A stretch of 64,000 nucleotides of DNA. Source: Acholoe squamosa. Lineage: Eukaryota > Annelida > Polychaeta > Phyllodocida > Polynoidae. The notes beneath the pieces were generated by a model. That model saw nothing but the letters and a program-made list of their open reading frames with translations. It did not search any database and was not told where the DNA came from. Below, piece after piece: positions 1 through 17,589 of the stretch (position 1 is its first letter; the number at the start of each line of letters is the position of its first letter). The stretch lies in the NCBI GenBank assembly GCA_949317995.1, contig OX439038.1, positions 69,202,659-69,266,658 of the forward strand, in the 5' to 3' direction. The translations under genes and the position numbers were made by a program.

Positions 1-432
1 GAGTTTACAAAGTTTACACGAGAAGTTTCAACAAGGCATAAAAACAGGTTATACAAAAGTTAATGCAGGTTATAGAAGACAGTGGAAAAGAAAATTTTAG
101 TCGGTCATCATGTCGCTATTACCCTATACATTACCATCGTAACTGCTCGTTATGTAAAACCAACCTTTTCTCATTGCTAACACAGTAGCTATCGAAGCAG
201 TCGCAGAGGGTGGGGGGTCCGCTAAAAAACAAGAACAACACTTACCATCAAACCTTAGAAATACTGCTTTACAAGAAGTTACTTTCATTCCTTATGGGTC
301 ACCTCAAACAGTTCAAGATCGTTCTTCTTTCATTTTTTATTTACAGTGAAGAGGAGTTTTGTAAGAATCCCATAAGTCTTCTGTCCAATGCCCTATTCTG
401 TGTGGCTGGAAGTCCATAGATAGGAAAATTAA

Positions 433-996
433 CCCTTTAAGGACCGCATTTATCTGACATTGCGATAGCCTAGAATGGTGTCTAGACAAGCGTTAATAAA
501 GAAGAAACGATCTGTTTTTGTTGATGAAACCTCAGTATTTGGCAGTTTACTTTGTATATTTTTATGAAATGGACTTTGGGTATAAATAAATAAAATTGTG
601 AATGAAAAGGGTAAAATTAGGAGAAACTGACCATGTTTAATTATTCATGGGTTCATCCTTGGGGGAAAAGATTAAATTATACACATTTAAAACATCATAG
701 ATCACCAGCATAGGTTATATATATGCAGAACATGACAAGCAATGGTTATCAATACAATTAATAACTTCACCCTTTAAAGGTCGTACAGCACTTAAATTAA
801 ATTTCCCTTATTATAATGTGGATGCAACCATGGCCCTTAACTTGTCGCGCTGTATTCATGTGCCACAAAGATGCTAGGGAGCGAATCCAGTATGACGGAC
901 CCCTGCAGTGCTGGCGAAATTCTCACCAGCAGTGCATTGGGACATCATGCCGACAAAAGGACACGACCCTGGTGACCTTATGAGACCGTTAAAGGG
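433..996. mobile_element. piggyBac-type MITE with TTAA target duplication
   Basis: The ends form an imperfect terminal inverted repeat: CCCTTTAAGGACCG at the left and CCGTTAAAGGG at the right. Both are flanked by TTAA (429-432 and 997-1000). TTAA duplication with ends starting CCC is the hallmark of piggyBac transposons. The 564 bp interior has no transposase frame, so this is a non-autonomous copy. Confidence 0.7.
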
Positions 997-2617
997 TTAA
1001 ACACTTCATTCAAAGCAAATAATAGTACTCCTCAAAACAAAACAAAAAGGAGAAAAAAACAAACTATTTTTTCTTGAATGTCATGCACCAAACCAAAGAA
1101 GCCACACATTTGATGCATAGGATACGGACATTACACAAGCAAACCTGAAAGATCCATAATGATAAAAGCAGTACATCAAAATAAGAATGGTGCCATCTAT
1201 TCAGTATTAAAAAAATAGTAACATGGAAACATTTGATAAAAACAAGCACATTTTACACTTTCAAGTAGTTTTGCTTGTATAAGTCAACAAATAAATACCG
1301 GTTATGTTCAGCAAACATAAAACAAACAAAGCATTTACATCATGATTCAGGAAGATTCGGCATATTCATCAACCAACGCCCTCGGACAACCTAAAAAGTA
1401 CCTATCTCAATAAAGGATTAAATAATCTCGATGACATTGATGTTAACCTCAGTTGTCATCATAACACTTCACTAAATGTAACATTTCTTTTATGACCAAT
1501 CACCACTTAAAAGGCTACAAGCATAACTGGAGCTGGTTCTGGCAACATGCACCGATAAGAGCTGTTAAGAGGGGTAATATCTATACATGGATGCCACTCA
1601 CTGATCACTAAGAGTTCGGAAACCCTCCTAATTTTCTCAATTTCCAATAGGAAATACCTATATGAATGAGAGCCAAAATTTCGGAATTCCTGAAAAGTTA
1701 GGAAAGGGGGCACCTCTGTCTATATAAGCATATCCCTTTAATGAAACACCAATGGTTTTCCTTAGCAGCCGCTGTTATTGTTATCGCTATGTACGCATGT
1801 ACAATCTAAGAGGCACATGTTTTCCCATCTTGGTTGTTACATGCTAGTTCTTGCATATTTGCATTTACGATCAATTCAGCACCTTTGAGTAACTCGCCTA
1901 TGAGGCACCGCAGCATCATAATGACCCGTAAGGGCCTCGTAACACATAGCCTACGGTTCTCTTCATACATGAATGCAGGCCTGGTGAGTTACATGGTAGC
2001 GGAATATTCATGACTCATGATTACCAAAGCCCAATGAACATTAAATGGTCAAACTTGCTGTAGACCATTACTGTCGTACATTCTGTACAAGACAAAACCC
2101 CAAAAAGGAATACCTTCAGTTGAGGTAAAGGCTATTCATTGGTATAGGAAAAGGGAAGTCCCCCTATATAAGCGTTTATAAAACAGCTGGTAGTGCTCTA
2201 AGTGACCTTGAGTGCATTATAGGAGTGTAGTGCACACCTGTGCAAGGTCACCATAGCTGTAAACCAGTCAAGTACCATTAATTGGTCGGGATATACCTTG
2301 AATGGGTACTTGATTACTTGGAATGAAATGTACAATGTTTTTTTAAAAGAATAGACAACTCCTTCTTCACATCTTGACTGCCTGTTGCCTTTAATGCACT
2401 CAGATGCATTCGTGCATTATAGGACAACAGACAGTCTCGATGTGTAGAAGATCGTTTTCTATTCTCTAAACAATGTATATAAAAGTATAGTGGTCCCCCA
2501 AAGCTCAGATACCTGCCCTCCTCAATATGGCTATTGTTGTAGTATATGTATAAAGGGGCCCAGTGTATGGGACCCACATAGAATTCGTATTTTTTTATTC
2601 AATTACTCCAGCCTAAC

Positions 2618-2868
2618 TACCAAAATCTCCCGTGTATAAGGCTCAGCCCGCATATAAGGCGCACCCCCAACTCAGGGAGGCCTGTCCCACGTATAAGATG
2701 CACCCCTAAGGGCAGATTTTTGTTAATTTAGTACTGTTCTATAGTAAAAATACCCCCCCCCCTTATAAGGCGCACCCCAAACTCAAGGCAAATTCCCTCC
2801 CACGTATAAGACTCAGCAGCATTTTGTTTGGTGTATAAGACGCGCCTTATACGCGGGAGATTACGGTA
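2618..2868. mobile_element. MITE family A, copy 1 (TA-flanked, TATAAGGCGCACC-rich)
   Basis: This is one of three similar copies of about 250 bp (also 8121-8369 and 39720-39968). The ends are inverted repeats around TACCGTAATCTC and GAGATTACGGTA. The interior repeats the motif TATAAGGCGCACC in both orientations. The TA at each end fits a Tc1/mariner-type target duplication. No coding capacity is seen. A fragment of the same family appears near 14385-14420. Confidence 0.75.
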
Positions 2869-2983
2869 AAGATTTTAGTTAGTTGGGAAAGGTGGGAAAT
2901 GGCCTGATTTTCAAAATTAATTATATGATTAATTATATACCCTTTGCCTAATACCAGGGAGTATTACCGTATTACCGCATCGT

Positions 2984-3006
2984 GGTTTGGTTTGGTTTGG
3001 TTTGGT
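2984..3006. repeat. (TTTGG)n microsatellite
   Basis: Four to five tandem copies of a five-base unit TTTGG. Confidence 0.8.
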
Positions 3007-4345
3007 TGATTTAACCTCCGCTAATAGTAGTTAAAATTTAGCAGAGAGACTATGTTTCATTTCTTTTCTGTTTTTCCCTATTTACTTATAGGGCCCGCAT
3101 CGTGGTGCCTCACATCTTGTGCACTTTGGCTTGGTACCAGACAGTGACCAGCTGCAGATGGGAGCCCACGTATGCTGTATGCATGCATGAACATATATCG
3201 GTTACTTTCAAATCATTATAGCGTGTGGTTAAGGCACAGACACAAGCGGCTACAGTATATGAGGGTATTACGCCAGCTACAATAGGATGCCACTAACATA
3301 CCATGTCTACCATTTGGCTGCGACGCCATGGCACCGGGCTTAGTCATCCCTCCTGTCACCATAGAAACAAGATGCGAAAAGAACATACGTCAACCAAATA
3401 CACTTAACACAGAAACCTTATGAATGACTTAGGACGGGGCAACAAACTGGTGGATTACTCAACAAAATGCATAATGTTTCAAGTAAATGGTTAGGACTCA
3501 GTTTGAAATTGTCACACAGAAGTCACATTATTGGCATAAATGGTTGGTTTACCAGACTAAATCAAGAAAGTCATTGCTTTGCACACAAAATAGAATCCAG
3601 ATATAGCATTAACATGACCAGCCTAAGTCATTCATTGTTAATGGGAGTGTGAATAATCAAATCTTGTTATCAAAAGTGTTTCACATAGGGTTTGGAACAG
3701 AAATTAAATCAGGAGCAGTACATGAGATTCCATAAAATTTATAAAATAAGATTGTAGAACCAAGTTAGTAGGGCAAGATGAAAATGAAGCAGTGGTCAGA
3801 AGTATAGAACTGTCCTGCAGCATACATGTGGATTTTAAGGCTTTGAACGGTCTCTAGTGTTTAAATTAGCCAAAATTGAAATATTTTTGATTAGGTAAGT
3901 CTTTTTCTGATTCGTATTTCATGCTGTAAATTGTCATGTATCAGTCACATTTACTATGTCAATCAGAGGACTGTTTCAGCTACAACAATGTAATAAAGGC
4001 AGGCTAAATGAGCAGGTGGTTTACATAAGCATTAATTCATAGTACAATACTCAACTCACAAAAACTCAAACCCAAGGTATAACTTATAGGAGACACCCAA
4101 AAGTATGAGTGAGCCACATATGCGACATGCTCTCTTAAATTTTTTTTTTTTTCTATTCGGAACATACACCAGTTGTAATTTGTTCGGTAACTTTTAACTT
4201 AAACAAAGAGGAGAGGATACATTTAGTTGAGAGGAGGTTCAAATCAAAATGGAATGTATAGAACACACACGACTGGCGTTGTTACAAATTACCTTAGATA
4301 ATAGCATTGATACCCAGACCTGCTGGACATAAAAGGACCTCTTAC

Positions 4346-7300
4346 CTTGCATTGCTCCTGGGTTATGCATCATTTGCCCTGCAAAAACAAAAAAAAAATA
4401 TTTAACAGAAATCTATAGAAGCGCTTTTTGTTAGAAAACTGGCGATTAAAAGATGATGGTGGTAACTTAAGTGTGAGAAAGCATTTCATAACCAATGGGG
4501 TAGCGAGCAAGAACATATAACTGCAATGGTTCTTTAAGGCCTGTATAGTACATTAATACATTTGTTAGGCACTTACCTATTTTACAAAACTTTATTCTTT
4601 GAATTGTATCTATTCAGCAATGGAAAGAGCTAATAAAAAGAAGTGGATTTGTCTTTTGAATGAAGTCTTCATGTCAATTTAAAGGGGAATCTATCACTAT
4701 TTTTAATGATTTTCTGTTTTGAGAGGCTAGATTATGCCTAATATTATGGATATTGATGGGTATTATACCTGTATAATAATTCAAAATGGTTTATTTAGAC
4801 TCAAGTTTTCCCCCAATTTTAGCAGTCAACGAGAATCGCAGCAGAATTGTGGGGTCCTTTCCGAGAGTTCGAATAGTCATAATTTCCCTTTAAATTGACA
4901 TAAAGACTTCATTCAAAAAGCAAATCCCCTTCTTTTTATCATACCTACCCATTGCAAAACAGATATAATACATAGGATATAGTATTGGAAAACAGGGAAC
5001 TCCCTAACATTGGGAAACTGGATTGAATCTCTGAGTGAACCACACATCACAATTTTGGGGCTGTCTGTCAAACATCTGGAGGCCCTTTAGAAAAAATAAA
5101 TCTGAACATTTTCTAGACCATTTTTAACCAGAGAACGTCTGCAAACCATTCTTTTTTATGTGCTATGTCATCTTCATATCATAAAATGGTTTTAAAATTT
5201 TGGTTCAACTTAAGTGTGGAGAATGATTTTCTTCTCTGTACCTGATCTTAAATTTTAAAAAAATGCATCCAATAGATCTCTTCAAGCCCTTTAAAATGGT
5301 ACCTTGGTTGTACTGGTACTAATATGAATAGCTTTAAAATCAATTAGGAAAGACAAGTGAGGTTACAGCTGTGGCTGATTACAACTTTCACACCTGCACT
5401 AGCAGACCCGCACACAGCAGATAGGTCAATGCCTACATTTGTCTGAATTGTGCTTGAATTGAATGTAGCCCTGGCGAGTACCATTGCTACCCAATTTGGC
5501 ATATACACTTGCAAAGTGTTAGTACGATGAATGTCTTACCTTGACCCATCATGTTTGGCTGGCCCATTGGCCGCTGGTAGTTGGGGTTGGGAGTTGGCTG
5601 CTGATTGCTTGATACTGGCGGGTTACCATTATAATGAGGCGGGTTTCCTGCTGCAGGCTGCGGCGGAGTCATCGGACTCGTGGACATAGGTGGCACTGTT
5701 AGATTATCAAAATGTGTTACTTGCGCAATATTTACAAAGAATAAACATAGAGTATTTAACAAAACTTTGTTTAAGAAAGAGCGAGTTACAACAACGTATA
5801 TACATCTGAACTGAATATTTAGAATAAGGGATTACATAATGTCTGTAAAACTAAATCATGAAAAGATAAATTCAACTAACACAAAGTGGTCACTATCACC
5901 TACAATTGTTCAACTTACTCTTACCATTACGTGCCCCATTGGCCGGACTCGGACCATTGACACTTTTTCCTCCCATCATATTTTGTCCTATAAAAACAAA
6001 TAACACATTTATATAGTTCAACAACCGATACTGAATTGATGTGGTATGAAATAACTTTAATTCTTGTTGGAAATTCCTGTTGAGATTAATCAATTTGCAG
6101 TACACACTAACCTGGACCAGACATACTCTGGGGCGGCATCTGATTCCCCATCCCCATGGGTGGCCGCTGGATCATCTGGTTGCCGGGTCCGCCCATCATT
6201 GGTGTTCCCTGGTTGGGGCCTCCCATCATGGGGTTTCCTGGGCCACCCATCATCTGGTTCCCTGGGGTGGCGTTAGGCCCGCTCATCATCGGGTTCCCGG
6301 GACCTCCCATCATCTGACCTTGTGGGCCGCCCATCATTGGGTTACCGCCTGGAGGTCCACCCATACCAGGCTGTGTCTGTCCTGGTGCCTATGAATATTA
6401 AGTAATTGATGATTGTAATTTTTGTTATATATTAACCATTCAAGGGCTGCATAATGCCTAAAGTTTCCTGTTTAACTGCCACCATAACGCACCCATGCAA
6501 CCACAGGGGCTATCATTTGGCACCGTCCCTCTTAAATATTGATCAGACAGACTGTTTTGGGAGAAAATGGAGGTTTGTTATCTTACCTTTTGGGAAATTA
6601 AACTTTTTTTTTCAAATCACCTACAGTTTATAGCCCAAATATAAGTCCACTTTGGAAAACTGAAAGTTATTTCATCACTGTGTTCAACTGGCATTAGCAG
6701 TACACTGATAATCACTACATGTAGTATTTTCTTAAAGTTCTTATCAATGCGGGCCTATACTTACTGGCAGTAGAGCATGCACATTCTGATTAGAATCTGC
6801 GATAGTAGCCAGGTACACGAGATTACGATGAAGCATCTGCTGATACCTGAAGGTAAAAAGACAAGGTTTTAGAAAACTCAGTAATCTACTCATAGGTGTG
6901 AGCCTTGTAATATTTTCTTTAATCCAGGGTGCGTTTGACATTAATAGGGGGTTACCTTATACTTCGCATCTATAATATTGAAAATCATACACTGGGTTTG
7001 ATTTAACATCATTTAACATATTACCGGATATTATCTCTCTCTTTTTGGGTGGAGGCATAAAAAGATAAAATGATATCTATATTAACACGCTAGGGGCAAT
7101 GCAGTGCTGGCGAGTTACACACTACCACTGCATCTGTAAGCCTTATAGACCCTTTGGGCATTTTGAAAAGACTTTTGCATTCATTCATCATGCTGACCGT
7201 CAGGCTATAATGTACCAATCTATTAATTGGCTTTGGTAAATCTAATAAAAAAAAAGAACAAACAAAAAAAAAACAGAGAGAATGTGTACACCAGAATGAT

Positions 7301-10300
7301 ATGAGATGCATGTGTATCATATGGTGTTTTCACTTACTGCATGCAGTCGTTGGCGTTGCCCTTGGTCTGGTGATCAATGATGGCCTGAATTAACTGGTTA
7401 TTCTCATCCAACATCTGAAAAAGAAAATGAATGTCCATCAGTTTCATCATACCCACAATTTGAGTTTGATAAGGAAAATCGTATAGGCCATATCCATTTT
7501 GAAGCCACACCCTGACTTTATAAGGTGCTATTCGCATTTGGAGTTTGAAAAATGAAGTTTTGGTATGATCTGGGATAATGCTAGCACCCAATAGGGAGTG
7601 GTCATTATTCAGGAAGGGGCGGGAGGATGTTGAGTTTTCACGGGTCTAATTTTTTTACGACCCTACCCCCTTTTTTCCCTGTGTGTCTGTGCGAAATTCC
7701 CCCCCCCCCCCATTGATAAACAATGACCACTACAAATGTGATTTTCTATTTTCGGACCCTTTGACACACTAAAAATTGACTATATTCCAGAATCAAAGGT
7801 AAAAATACCCAAGGAATTAGAATTTGTAGGTCATTTTACTTTAGATCCAGCCATTAATTTGATACCTTATCAGTTCTCAAGGGGTATGGGTGTGCACAGA
7901 GTTGAATTTCTATAAACCTTAAAATGTAAAATGCTGATATTTTTGTTAATTCTTAGTCGATTTTTTAGGTTGAGACCTCTATTGAAAGCTCAAGACATTA
8001 TCTACCATAGAGAGAGGAATAATGAAATATCTGGACAGATTCAATATAATTCAGAAGAGTTTTGAATTGAAACAGAAAATATTAAAACCAAATATTTTCC
8101 TAACTTTTTTTTTTTTAACTTACCGTAATCTCTCACGTATAAGGCGCAGCTCGCCTATAAGGCGCACCCCCAACTCAGGGAGGTCTCTCTCATGTATAAG
8201 GTGCACCTCTAAGGGCAGATTTTTGATACTTTAGTACTGTTCTTTAGTAAAAATACCCCCCCCCCTATAAGGCGCACCCCAAACTCAAGGCAATGTCCCT
8301 CCCACGTATAAAACTCAGCATAAATTGTTTGGCGTATAAGACACACCTTTTACGTGGGAGATTACGGTATATATAGGGATAACCAGAAAAGTGTCTACTT
8401 TTAGCATCTTTAATCAGCTATTCCTTATCTATTAGCCCAAAGCTAAAGAGTATAAGAGAATTGAGTAAAAAATTCAAGAATTTCAGGTCAGCTTAATGCC
8501 TTATCACACTCCCATTTCGAAAAATTTTGACTTTCCAACATGATCTATAAGGCCGATGGAACTCATATTACAGTTTTCCGTCCACCGCCCACATGCATTT
8601 AAAGGGCTGCATGACGAGTTTTCATTATTCATTATCTAAAAAAAAATTGAAATAAATTCTAAAAATACATTTGGACATGTTAGCAATGACCAAAGCCAAA
8701 AGGGCAGCATATTTGGTTTCAAATTAAAGCTTACAGTGCAAGGAATGTAAATATCACGGTGACATCTGCAACCTAGGTATATCCAAGCACTGGGAGATAT
8801 ATAAATGAATAATGAAAAAAAGCCTCATCAATTTTAAAAATGGCTCGGACAGCAAACTGTAACCTAACTTCCCATGCCCATGGCCTAATACTTATCATAG
8901 TTCCTTGTAGTGCAAAATAGAGCCTTATAATAATCGCCAAACTGTTGTGCTTACAGTGGTATTATTGGTTAGTCTCTATGATCATTCAGTCAAATTTAAT
9001 TTGACATTAAGTAATGCAAGGTCTAAAATAAGGGAGTCCCTGTTCACAGCGTGCACGCGCTGTTTCCTTTTCCGGTAGTGGGGCCGGAAAAGGAAAGGGG
9101 GTAGTGAGTAAGAGCGTGTGAAGGGTGCCCCTGGTGTGTGCATGATGAACTAATTTAGTCCCAACTCTCCTTTGTCCACCCAGAAATGAATATATTTTTA
9201 CCAAATCAAGCCTGTTTTGGTCATTTTGGACCAAAATATGACAACACTAGGCGCAAGTGGGAGGGGGGGGGGGACTTTTGCCTACAAAAGCTATGACATG
9301 TGAGGAGCACAGAATACCATATATGACTTTTAGTTTACTACTAAAAGAGGGCTAGCATGGCGATTTTCAAAGCCCCCTTTAAAATGTCGTTCTACTGTTA
9401 AGCTGACCGCAGACGAGCCCGACTGGATCGGCTACCCTTCCCTAACTACGGACGGAATCGGCCCTGTCTGCGGTCGCCTTTACCGGGTACTAGCTGGTAC
9501 CGTATACAAAAACAAGGGTACCGGCACCGGTCCCGGTACCTGCATCAATTACGCGTTTCTGCATGCGTGCCAATGATGTTCATGTTAGCAAATCCTGAAG
9601 CTGTGGTTTGGGTTTGCCAACAGGCAGTACATCCACTTTGGGATTTTGCCCCACTGAAAGGGTTCTTTTCCAAATGCCCCCCCCCCTCCCCACTGGCAAT
9701 AAATGACTCGGCCCTTTATATTTTTGTAATATGTTTGTCAGCTTGCACTGCCATCTGGTGTCTACATAGAAATACTGTATGTTGCGCCATCTAGAGGATG
9801 GGAAATTAGACTGACACAAGCCTGTCCCGAGTATGAGAGTTGCAGCAGGTTGCCAGCTAAGTTAGCTTCTCTCCCTGTACTGTTATATTACTCTACTGTC
9901 ACTCTCCGAGCACAGGCCGGTCAAACCGTGACAGCGTGCAGTGACTGATAAGACCCACAATGCCAATGGAAATGGCAATGAATCCACTAGTTGGATCGGC
10001 GCCCAACTCACATACTTGTTGTGAGTTGGGCGTACTGGGGCCTGAGTTTTTGAGATTGGATGCGCCTCAACATTAGGCGCACTCTCCTGCTTCTATTTCT
10101 GCTTCAATCTAGCCATAACTTACATTTCTGGATAATTTGAACCCTTAAGTTGCACCACAATCAATTTCATTAAGATGGGATATGTTTTACCTGCCGAAAA
10201 TGAGATTTTAAAAATCCTGGCATTATTTTCTTAAGAAATAACATGGCAGCCATGTTGGATTTTCAGAAATTCGATCGGCAACTTACAGCTAATGTAGCAT

Positions 10301-11047
10301 TTGAAATACCTGGAGTTATGGTGCAATTCCTTGAAATCTTCTAGAAATATGCCCAAAGATTAATCAATTTTCATGATTTTTTTCAATTCCCTTTATAAAT
10401 GTACAAACAAAGCACATGTAAACAATGCATTTGCTACTTCCGGTTTTCCCGCAGGAGACCACTGTCAATCTCAGCTACTTTTACAGGCGTCGGTCACTGA
10501 GACCCTAAAACGTAGTGGCATTAGGGGCTCAAACTGTGACTATGAATCCACTGACAGAAAACATGATAGAAATTTAATATTCAAGCCCCCATAACTTCTG
10601 TTCTATTGCCATTAGCCTAGCCTAGGTAGACAATTTATACACCATTAAATTACTCAAGTTGTCAGCTTCCCGATAGTTTAAAATAATCCGGGAAAATCCA
10701 AAATAAAAGTTTGGCATGTTTTCCCTAGTTCAAGTACTTGATCAGATTCAAGTTGATGGCCGAGGCTGGGTGCAGGTCTGATGTCGGCCATATTAAACTT
10801 AAATTTAATAAGTATTTACAAGTAGCTAGTGAAGCCAGCGCTGGGGATGACATGAGTGCCAAAAACTCTGCAGCAGAGGCTACCAAATACAATGACTTTG
10901 TCACAGTAATGTCACAAGGAATTTGTCAAGCATCAAACAAGAAAAAAATGTTTTAAATACGAAGAAGCAGCAGCCTACCTTCTGGATCGCAGCTTGATTT
11001 GGAGCAGCCTTCCCGCGCTGCTGCGGTGGGACAAATGCCATAGACAT
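4346..11047 (-). CDS. SS18: SS18/SS18L1 (SYT/CREST) homologue, seven exons visible, 3' end missing
   Basis: SS18 family proteins are subunits of BAF (SWI/SNF) chromatin remodelling complexes in the nucleus and bind the BRG1/BRM ATPase through the N-terminal SNH domain. Exons, in transcription order: 11047-10979, 7414-7338, 6846-6765, 6388-6112, 5987-5925, 5695-5540 and 4378-4346. All junctions are GT-AG and the phases join correctly, giving 252 codons plus one base. The start gives MSMAFVPPQQRGK, matching the family N-terminus. Residues about 19-77 form the SNH domain, including MLHRNLVYLATIADSNQN. Exon 4 is a Met/Gly/Pro/Asn-rich repeat with many PMMGGP units. Exons 5-7 continue the low-complexity region. 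The C-terminal tyrosine-rich part must lie beyond the left edge or in an unrecognised exon. The gene is probably the single ancestor-type gene of vertebrate SS18 and SS18L1. Exon limits come from splice consensus, not transcripts. Confidence 0.9.
4605..4968. mobile_element. Foldback MITE with about 76 bp inverted arms
   Basis: The left arm (about 4616-4692) and right arm (about 4881-4956) are near-perfect inverted copies. For example, CAATTTAAAGGGGAA on the left matches TTCCCTTTAAATTG on the right. Shorter matching flanks extend the unit outward. The spacer is about 190 bp and non-coding. It lies inside the long sixth intron of the SS18 gene. Confidence 0.7.
8121..8369. mobile_element. MITE family A, copy 2
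   Basis: Same ends and internal TATAAGGCGCACC motifs as the copy at 2618-2868, flanked by TA. It lies in the first intron of the SS18 gene. Confidence 0.75.
8550..8886. mobile_element. MITE family D, copy 1
   Basis: About 335 bp closely similar to 12024-12345. The ends are inverted around AGGCCxATGGAACTCATATTACAG and a 3' end finishing CATGGCCT. Conserved interior words include TTCATTATTCATTATCTAAA and AATTAAAGCTTACAGTGCAAG. No coding potential. Sited in the first SS18 intron. Confidence 0.65.
10001..10031. repeat. Perfect hairpin, 11 bp stem
   Basis: GCCCAACTCAC (10001-10011) pairs perfectly with GTGAGTTGGGC (10021-10031) across a 9 base loop. Possibly the core of a small repeat; no function can be assigned. 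Confidence 0.4.
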
Positions 11048-15596
<4,549 letters not shown>

Positions 15597-15777
15597 GCCA
15601 TACTTTTGATACATTTAGTTTTGTATATAGGAGGGAATCCCAGCATTCCTTTATGTTAGCTTAAAAAGAAAAGAATCGGATCGTCTCCTTTATACTTGAA
15701 CACACTGTGCTTATTCCCAAAATGTAAAGACAGTTGATCGCAAACTGGCGAATTTATGTTATTTACTATGATAAAAG

Positions 15778-15783
15778 AATAAA
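15778..15783 (+). terminator. PSMA7 polyadenylation signal
   Basis: AATAAA about 180 bp after the PSMA7 stop codon, on the coding strand. Confidence 0.7.
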
Positions 15784-15799
15784 ACTCGTATACACTGAA

Positions 15800-17046
15800 A
15801 AGAGCAATTGAGTATGTTTTCATACTAACACGTTAGGGGCCCGAGATCTCTTTGATAACTTGTAGTAGGGAGGTTAGCCCTGCAACAAACTCTCGCCACC
15901 ATATGTGTCGCAGTGCTAAAAACCTCAACTTTACATATACCCTTGACTGTCTTTAATGGTTGTAGGCTACGTTATAGAATATCAGTAGTACAAGGGGGGT
16001 CTACATCTTGATGAACATGTAAAATTGCAATTGTTTCATTTACTTAAAATGGTCACTTTTGATAGGGAAAAGATTGCTAACACTCACATTTCTCTCTGAC
16101 CTGGGACACTTTTTTCTGGTAGGATTAAGGTGTAACTAGCTAACTATTATAAACCACCACCATTGAACCCCCATCAATACATAGGCCAACCACTCATTGG
16201 CTCAGGGACCACCCTGAGTCGGGCCTCCCTAGCCCACTTAAAAGGGTCTATTTCTCCTCTTTCCTATCCCCTCGGGATGTGTGTGGTGCACATATGCGCG
16301 GGCACTGACACATTCCCCTGTGAAATTGTGTAATGTAGTTCTCGCCATGAATATGACCTTAGCTGTCGAAATGGCGTTAAACATCTATTACTCACTCACT
16401 CACCACCCTGAGTCTATACCGCCGGGTAGGTGGTGTATGATAAAAGTCATTCATGTTACATTTTGCATTTTAAATTTTCTGTAAGAAATAATAGTGACAC
16501 ATCAATAAAATTGCTATGTTTGATAGTTTACATATTTGTCTTCCTATCTTTGCAAATACCACATTTAAAAATGTAGTTGCTAATTTATAGTGATTTTTTA
16601 TAAATAAAAAAGAGTCCTGACTTTTTCTTTTTCGCCAATCCACTTCTCCATAGGTTTTCCTCCGGGCTGGACTTTTCTCTCTGTTTCTATTTGTTTCGAA
16701 AACAGCGTCTAAAAGTGCCGACACTGAATACTCTGACACACTGTCACTATAGTGACAAGTCTCATATGGTAGGTAATCTGAGCCATGAGTGCTCCATAGC
16801 ACACGTCAAATTTTTATTAACATTATGATCTGATACATAGCAATATGTACGGGACGAATTTGTGGGCGAGGGGTGTATTTGTAGTGGTATTTGGCAAAGT
16901 ATTTATGTTCATGAGACATTGGTGGAGCTATAGTGTGATAGGTAGAGAACTCGACCACTTTTACTTTATTCATATATTGTACATAATACCATTCATGCGA
17001 CATCCATTATCACTCACTATGCTATAATCACCCATAATGTATGCAG
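15800..17046. other. Intergenic DNA, no gene recognised
   Basis: No supported gene. Around 16345-16395 a sequence ending GGCGTTAAACATC followed by an ACTC microsatellite looks like the 3' tail of a short retroposon. At 16722-16775 a segment similar to 37957-38005 contains ACACACTGTCACTATA and a GTAGGT/GTAAGT-like word, so it is probably another dispersed repeat. Confidence 0.4.
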
Positions 17047-17100
17047 TAGCACCACACCCTGCCACTAGGGGTGTAGTACCACACCCTGCCACTAGGGGTG
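17047..17100. repeat. 27 bp tandem duplication
   Basis: Two adjacent 27 bp units differing at one base (TAGCACCACACC versus TAGTACCACACC at the start, both ending CACTAGGGGTG). Confidence 0.8.
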
Positions 17101-17138
17101 GTACACCTGATGGTCATTATGTATATACAGCCAGTTGC

Positions 17139-17440
17139 TAGTCGGTACGTTCGACCCCTGGCTTCGTAACTTACGGAGTTCCGCTCCAATTACCAACTGG
17201 GTTTACTTAAGTAAGGCCAGACCCAGACACATGTAACACAGGAAGTCATGTGACATATGTTTGTAGCATAAGAATGGTGCACTGTGGGATACAAACAGAG
17301 GTCTGAGGCTCTGTATCTTACACAACAACCTGCCCTGACCCATTTATGATGTCACAGACTGGTAGCCAATCCGATAACCCGGCAGGTTACTCAAGTAACT
17401 AACGCAAGTCAGTTTGGCCAGGGGTCGAACATACCGACTA
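17139..17440. mobile_element. MITE with about 24 bp terminal inverted repeats
   Basis: The left end TAGTCGGTACGTTCGACCCC is matched in inverted orientation by GGGGTCGAACATACCGACTA at the right. The interior of about 250 bp is non-coding. No clean target duplication is seen. Confidence 0.6.
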
Positions 17441-17477
17441 CACCTGCCAGCATTACCATCTAGCTATTTACTGAGTT

Positions 17478-17521
17478 AACATCTCTTCAGCATGTACTTT
17501 TGTACATTCTGAAGAGATGTT
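17478..17521. repeat. Strong perfect hairpin
   Basis: A 13 bp arm AACATCTCTTCAG (17478-17490) pairs with CTGAAGAGATGTT (17509-17521). An inner ATGTAC/GTACAT stem closes on a TTTT loop. A single unpaired base on each side separates the two stems. It lies just before the decayed retroelement. Confidence 0.6.
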
Positions 17522-17589
17522 ATCCACTAATCGCCTTAAACTTCTTATCACTATGTTCATAATTTGGCTATAATACCCCATAGCTAGAT

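Larger units (their letters stand above)
1..4345. other. Intron or 3' part of the SS18 gene; no exon recognised
   Basis: No coding exon can be supported here on either strand. The last visible SS18 exon ends at 4346 with a good splice donor, so this stretch is either a large intron or contains an unrecognised terminal exon. The Q/P/G/Y-rich C-terminal region typical of SS18 is not visible. The stretch holds a piggyBac-like MITE (433-996), a TA-flanked MITE (2618-2868) and a short TTTGG run. Scattered open frames of 60-90 codons show no family resemblance. Confidence 0.6.

Noticed and set aside
6080..6394. Plus-strand frame rich in His, Trp and Gly
   Set aside because: Antisense of SS18 exon 4; its repeats merely mirror the Met/Gly/Pro repeat.
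9007..9234. Minus-strand frame in SS18 intron 1
   Set aside because: Covers a small inverted repeat (CCTTTTCCGG/CCGGAAAAGG) and shows no family resemblance.
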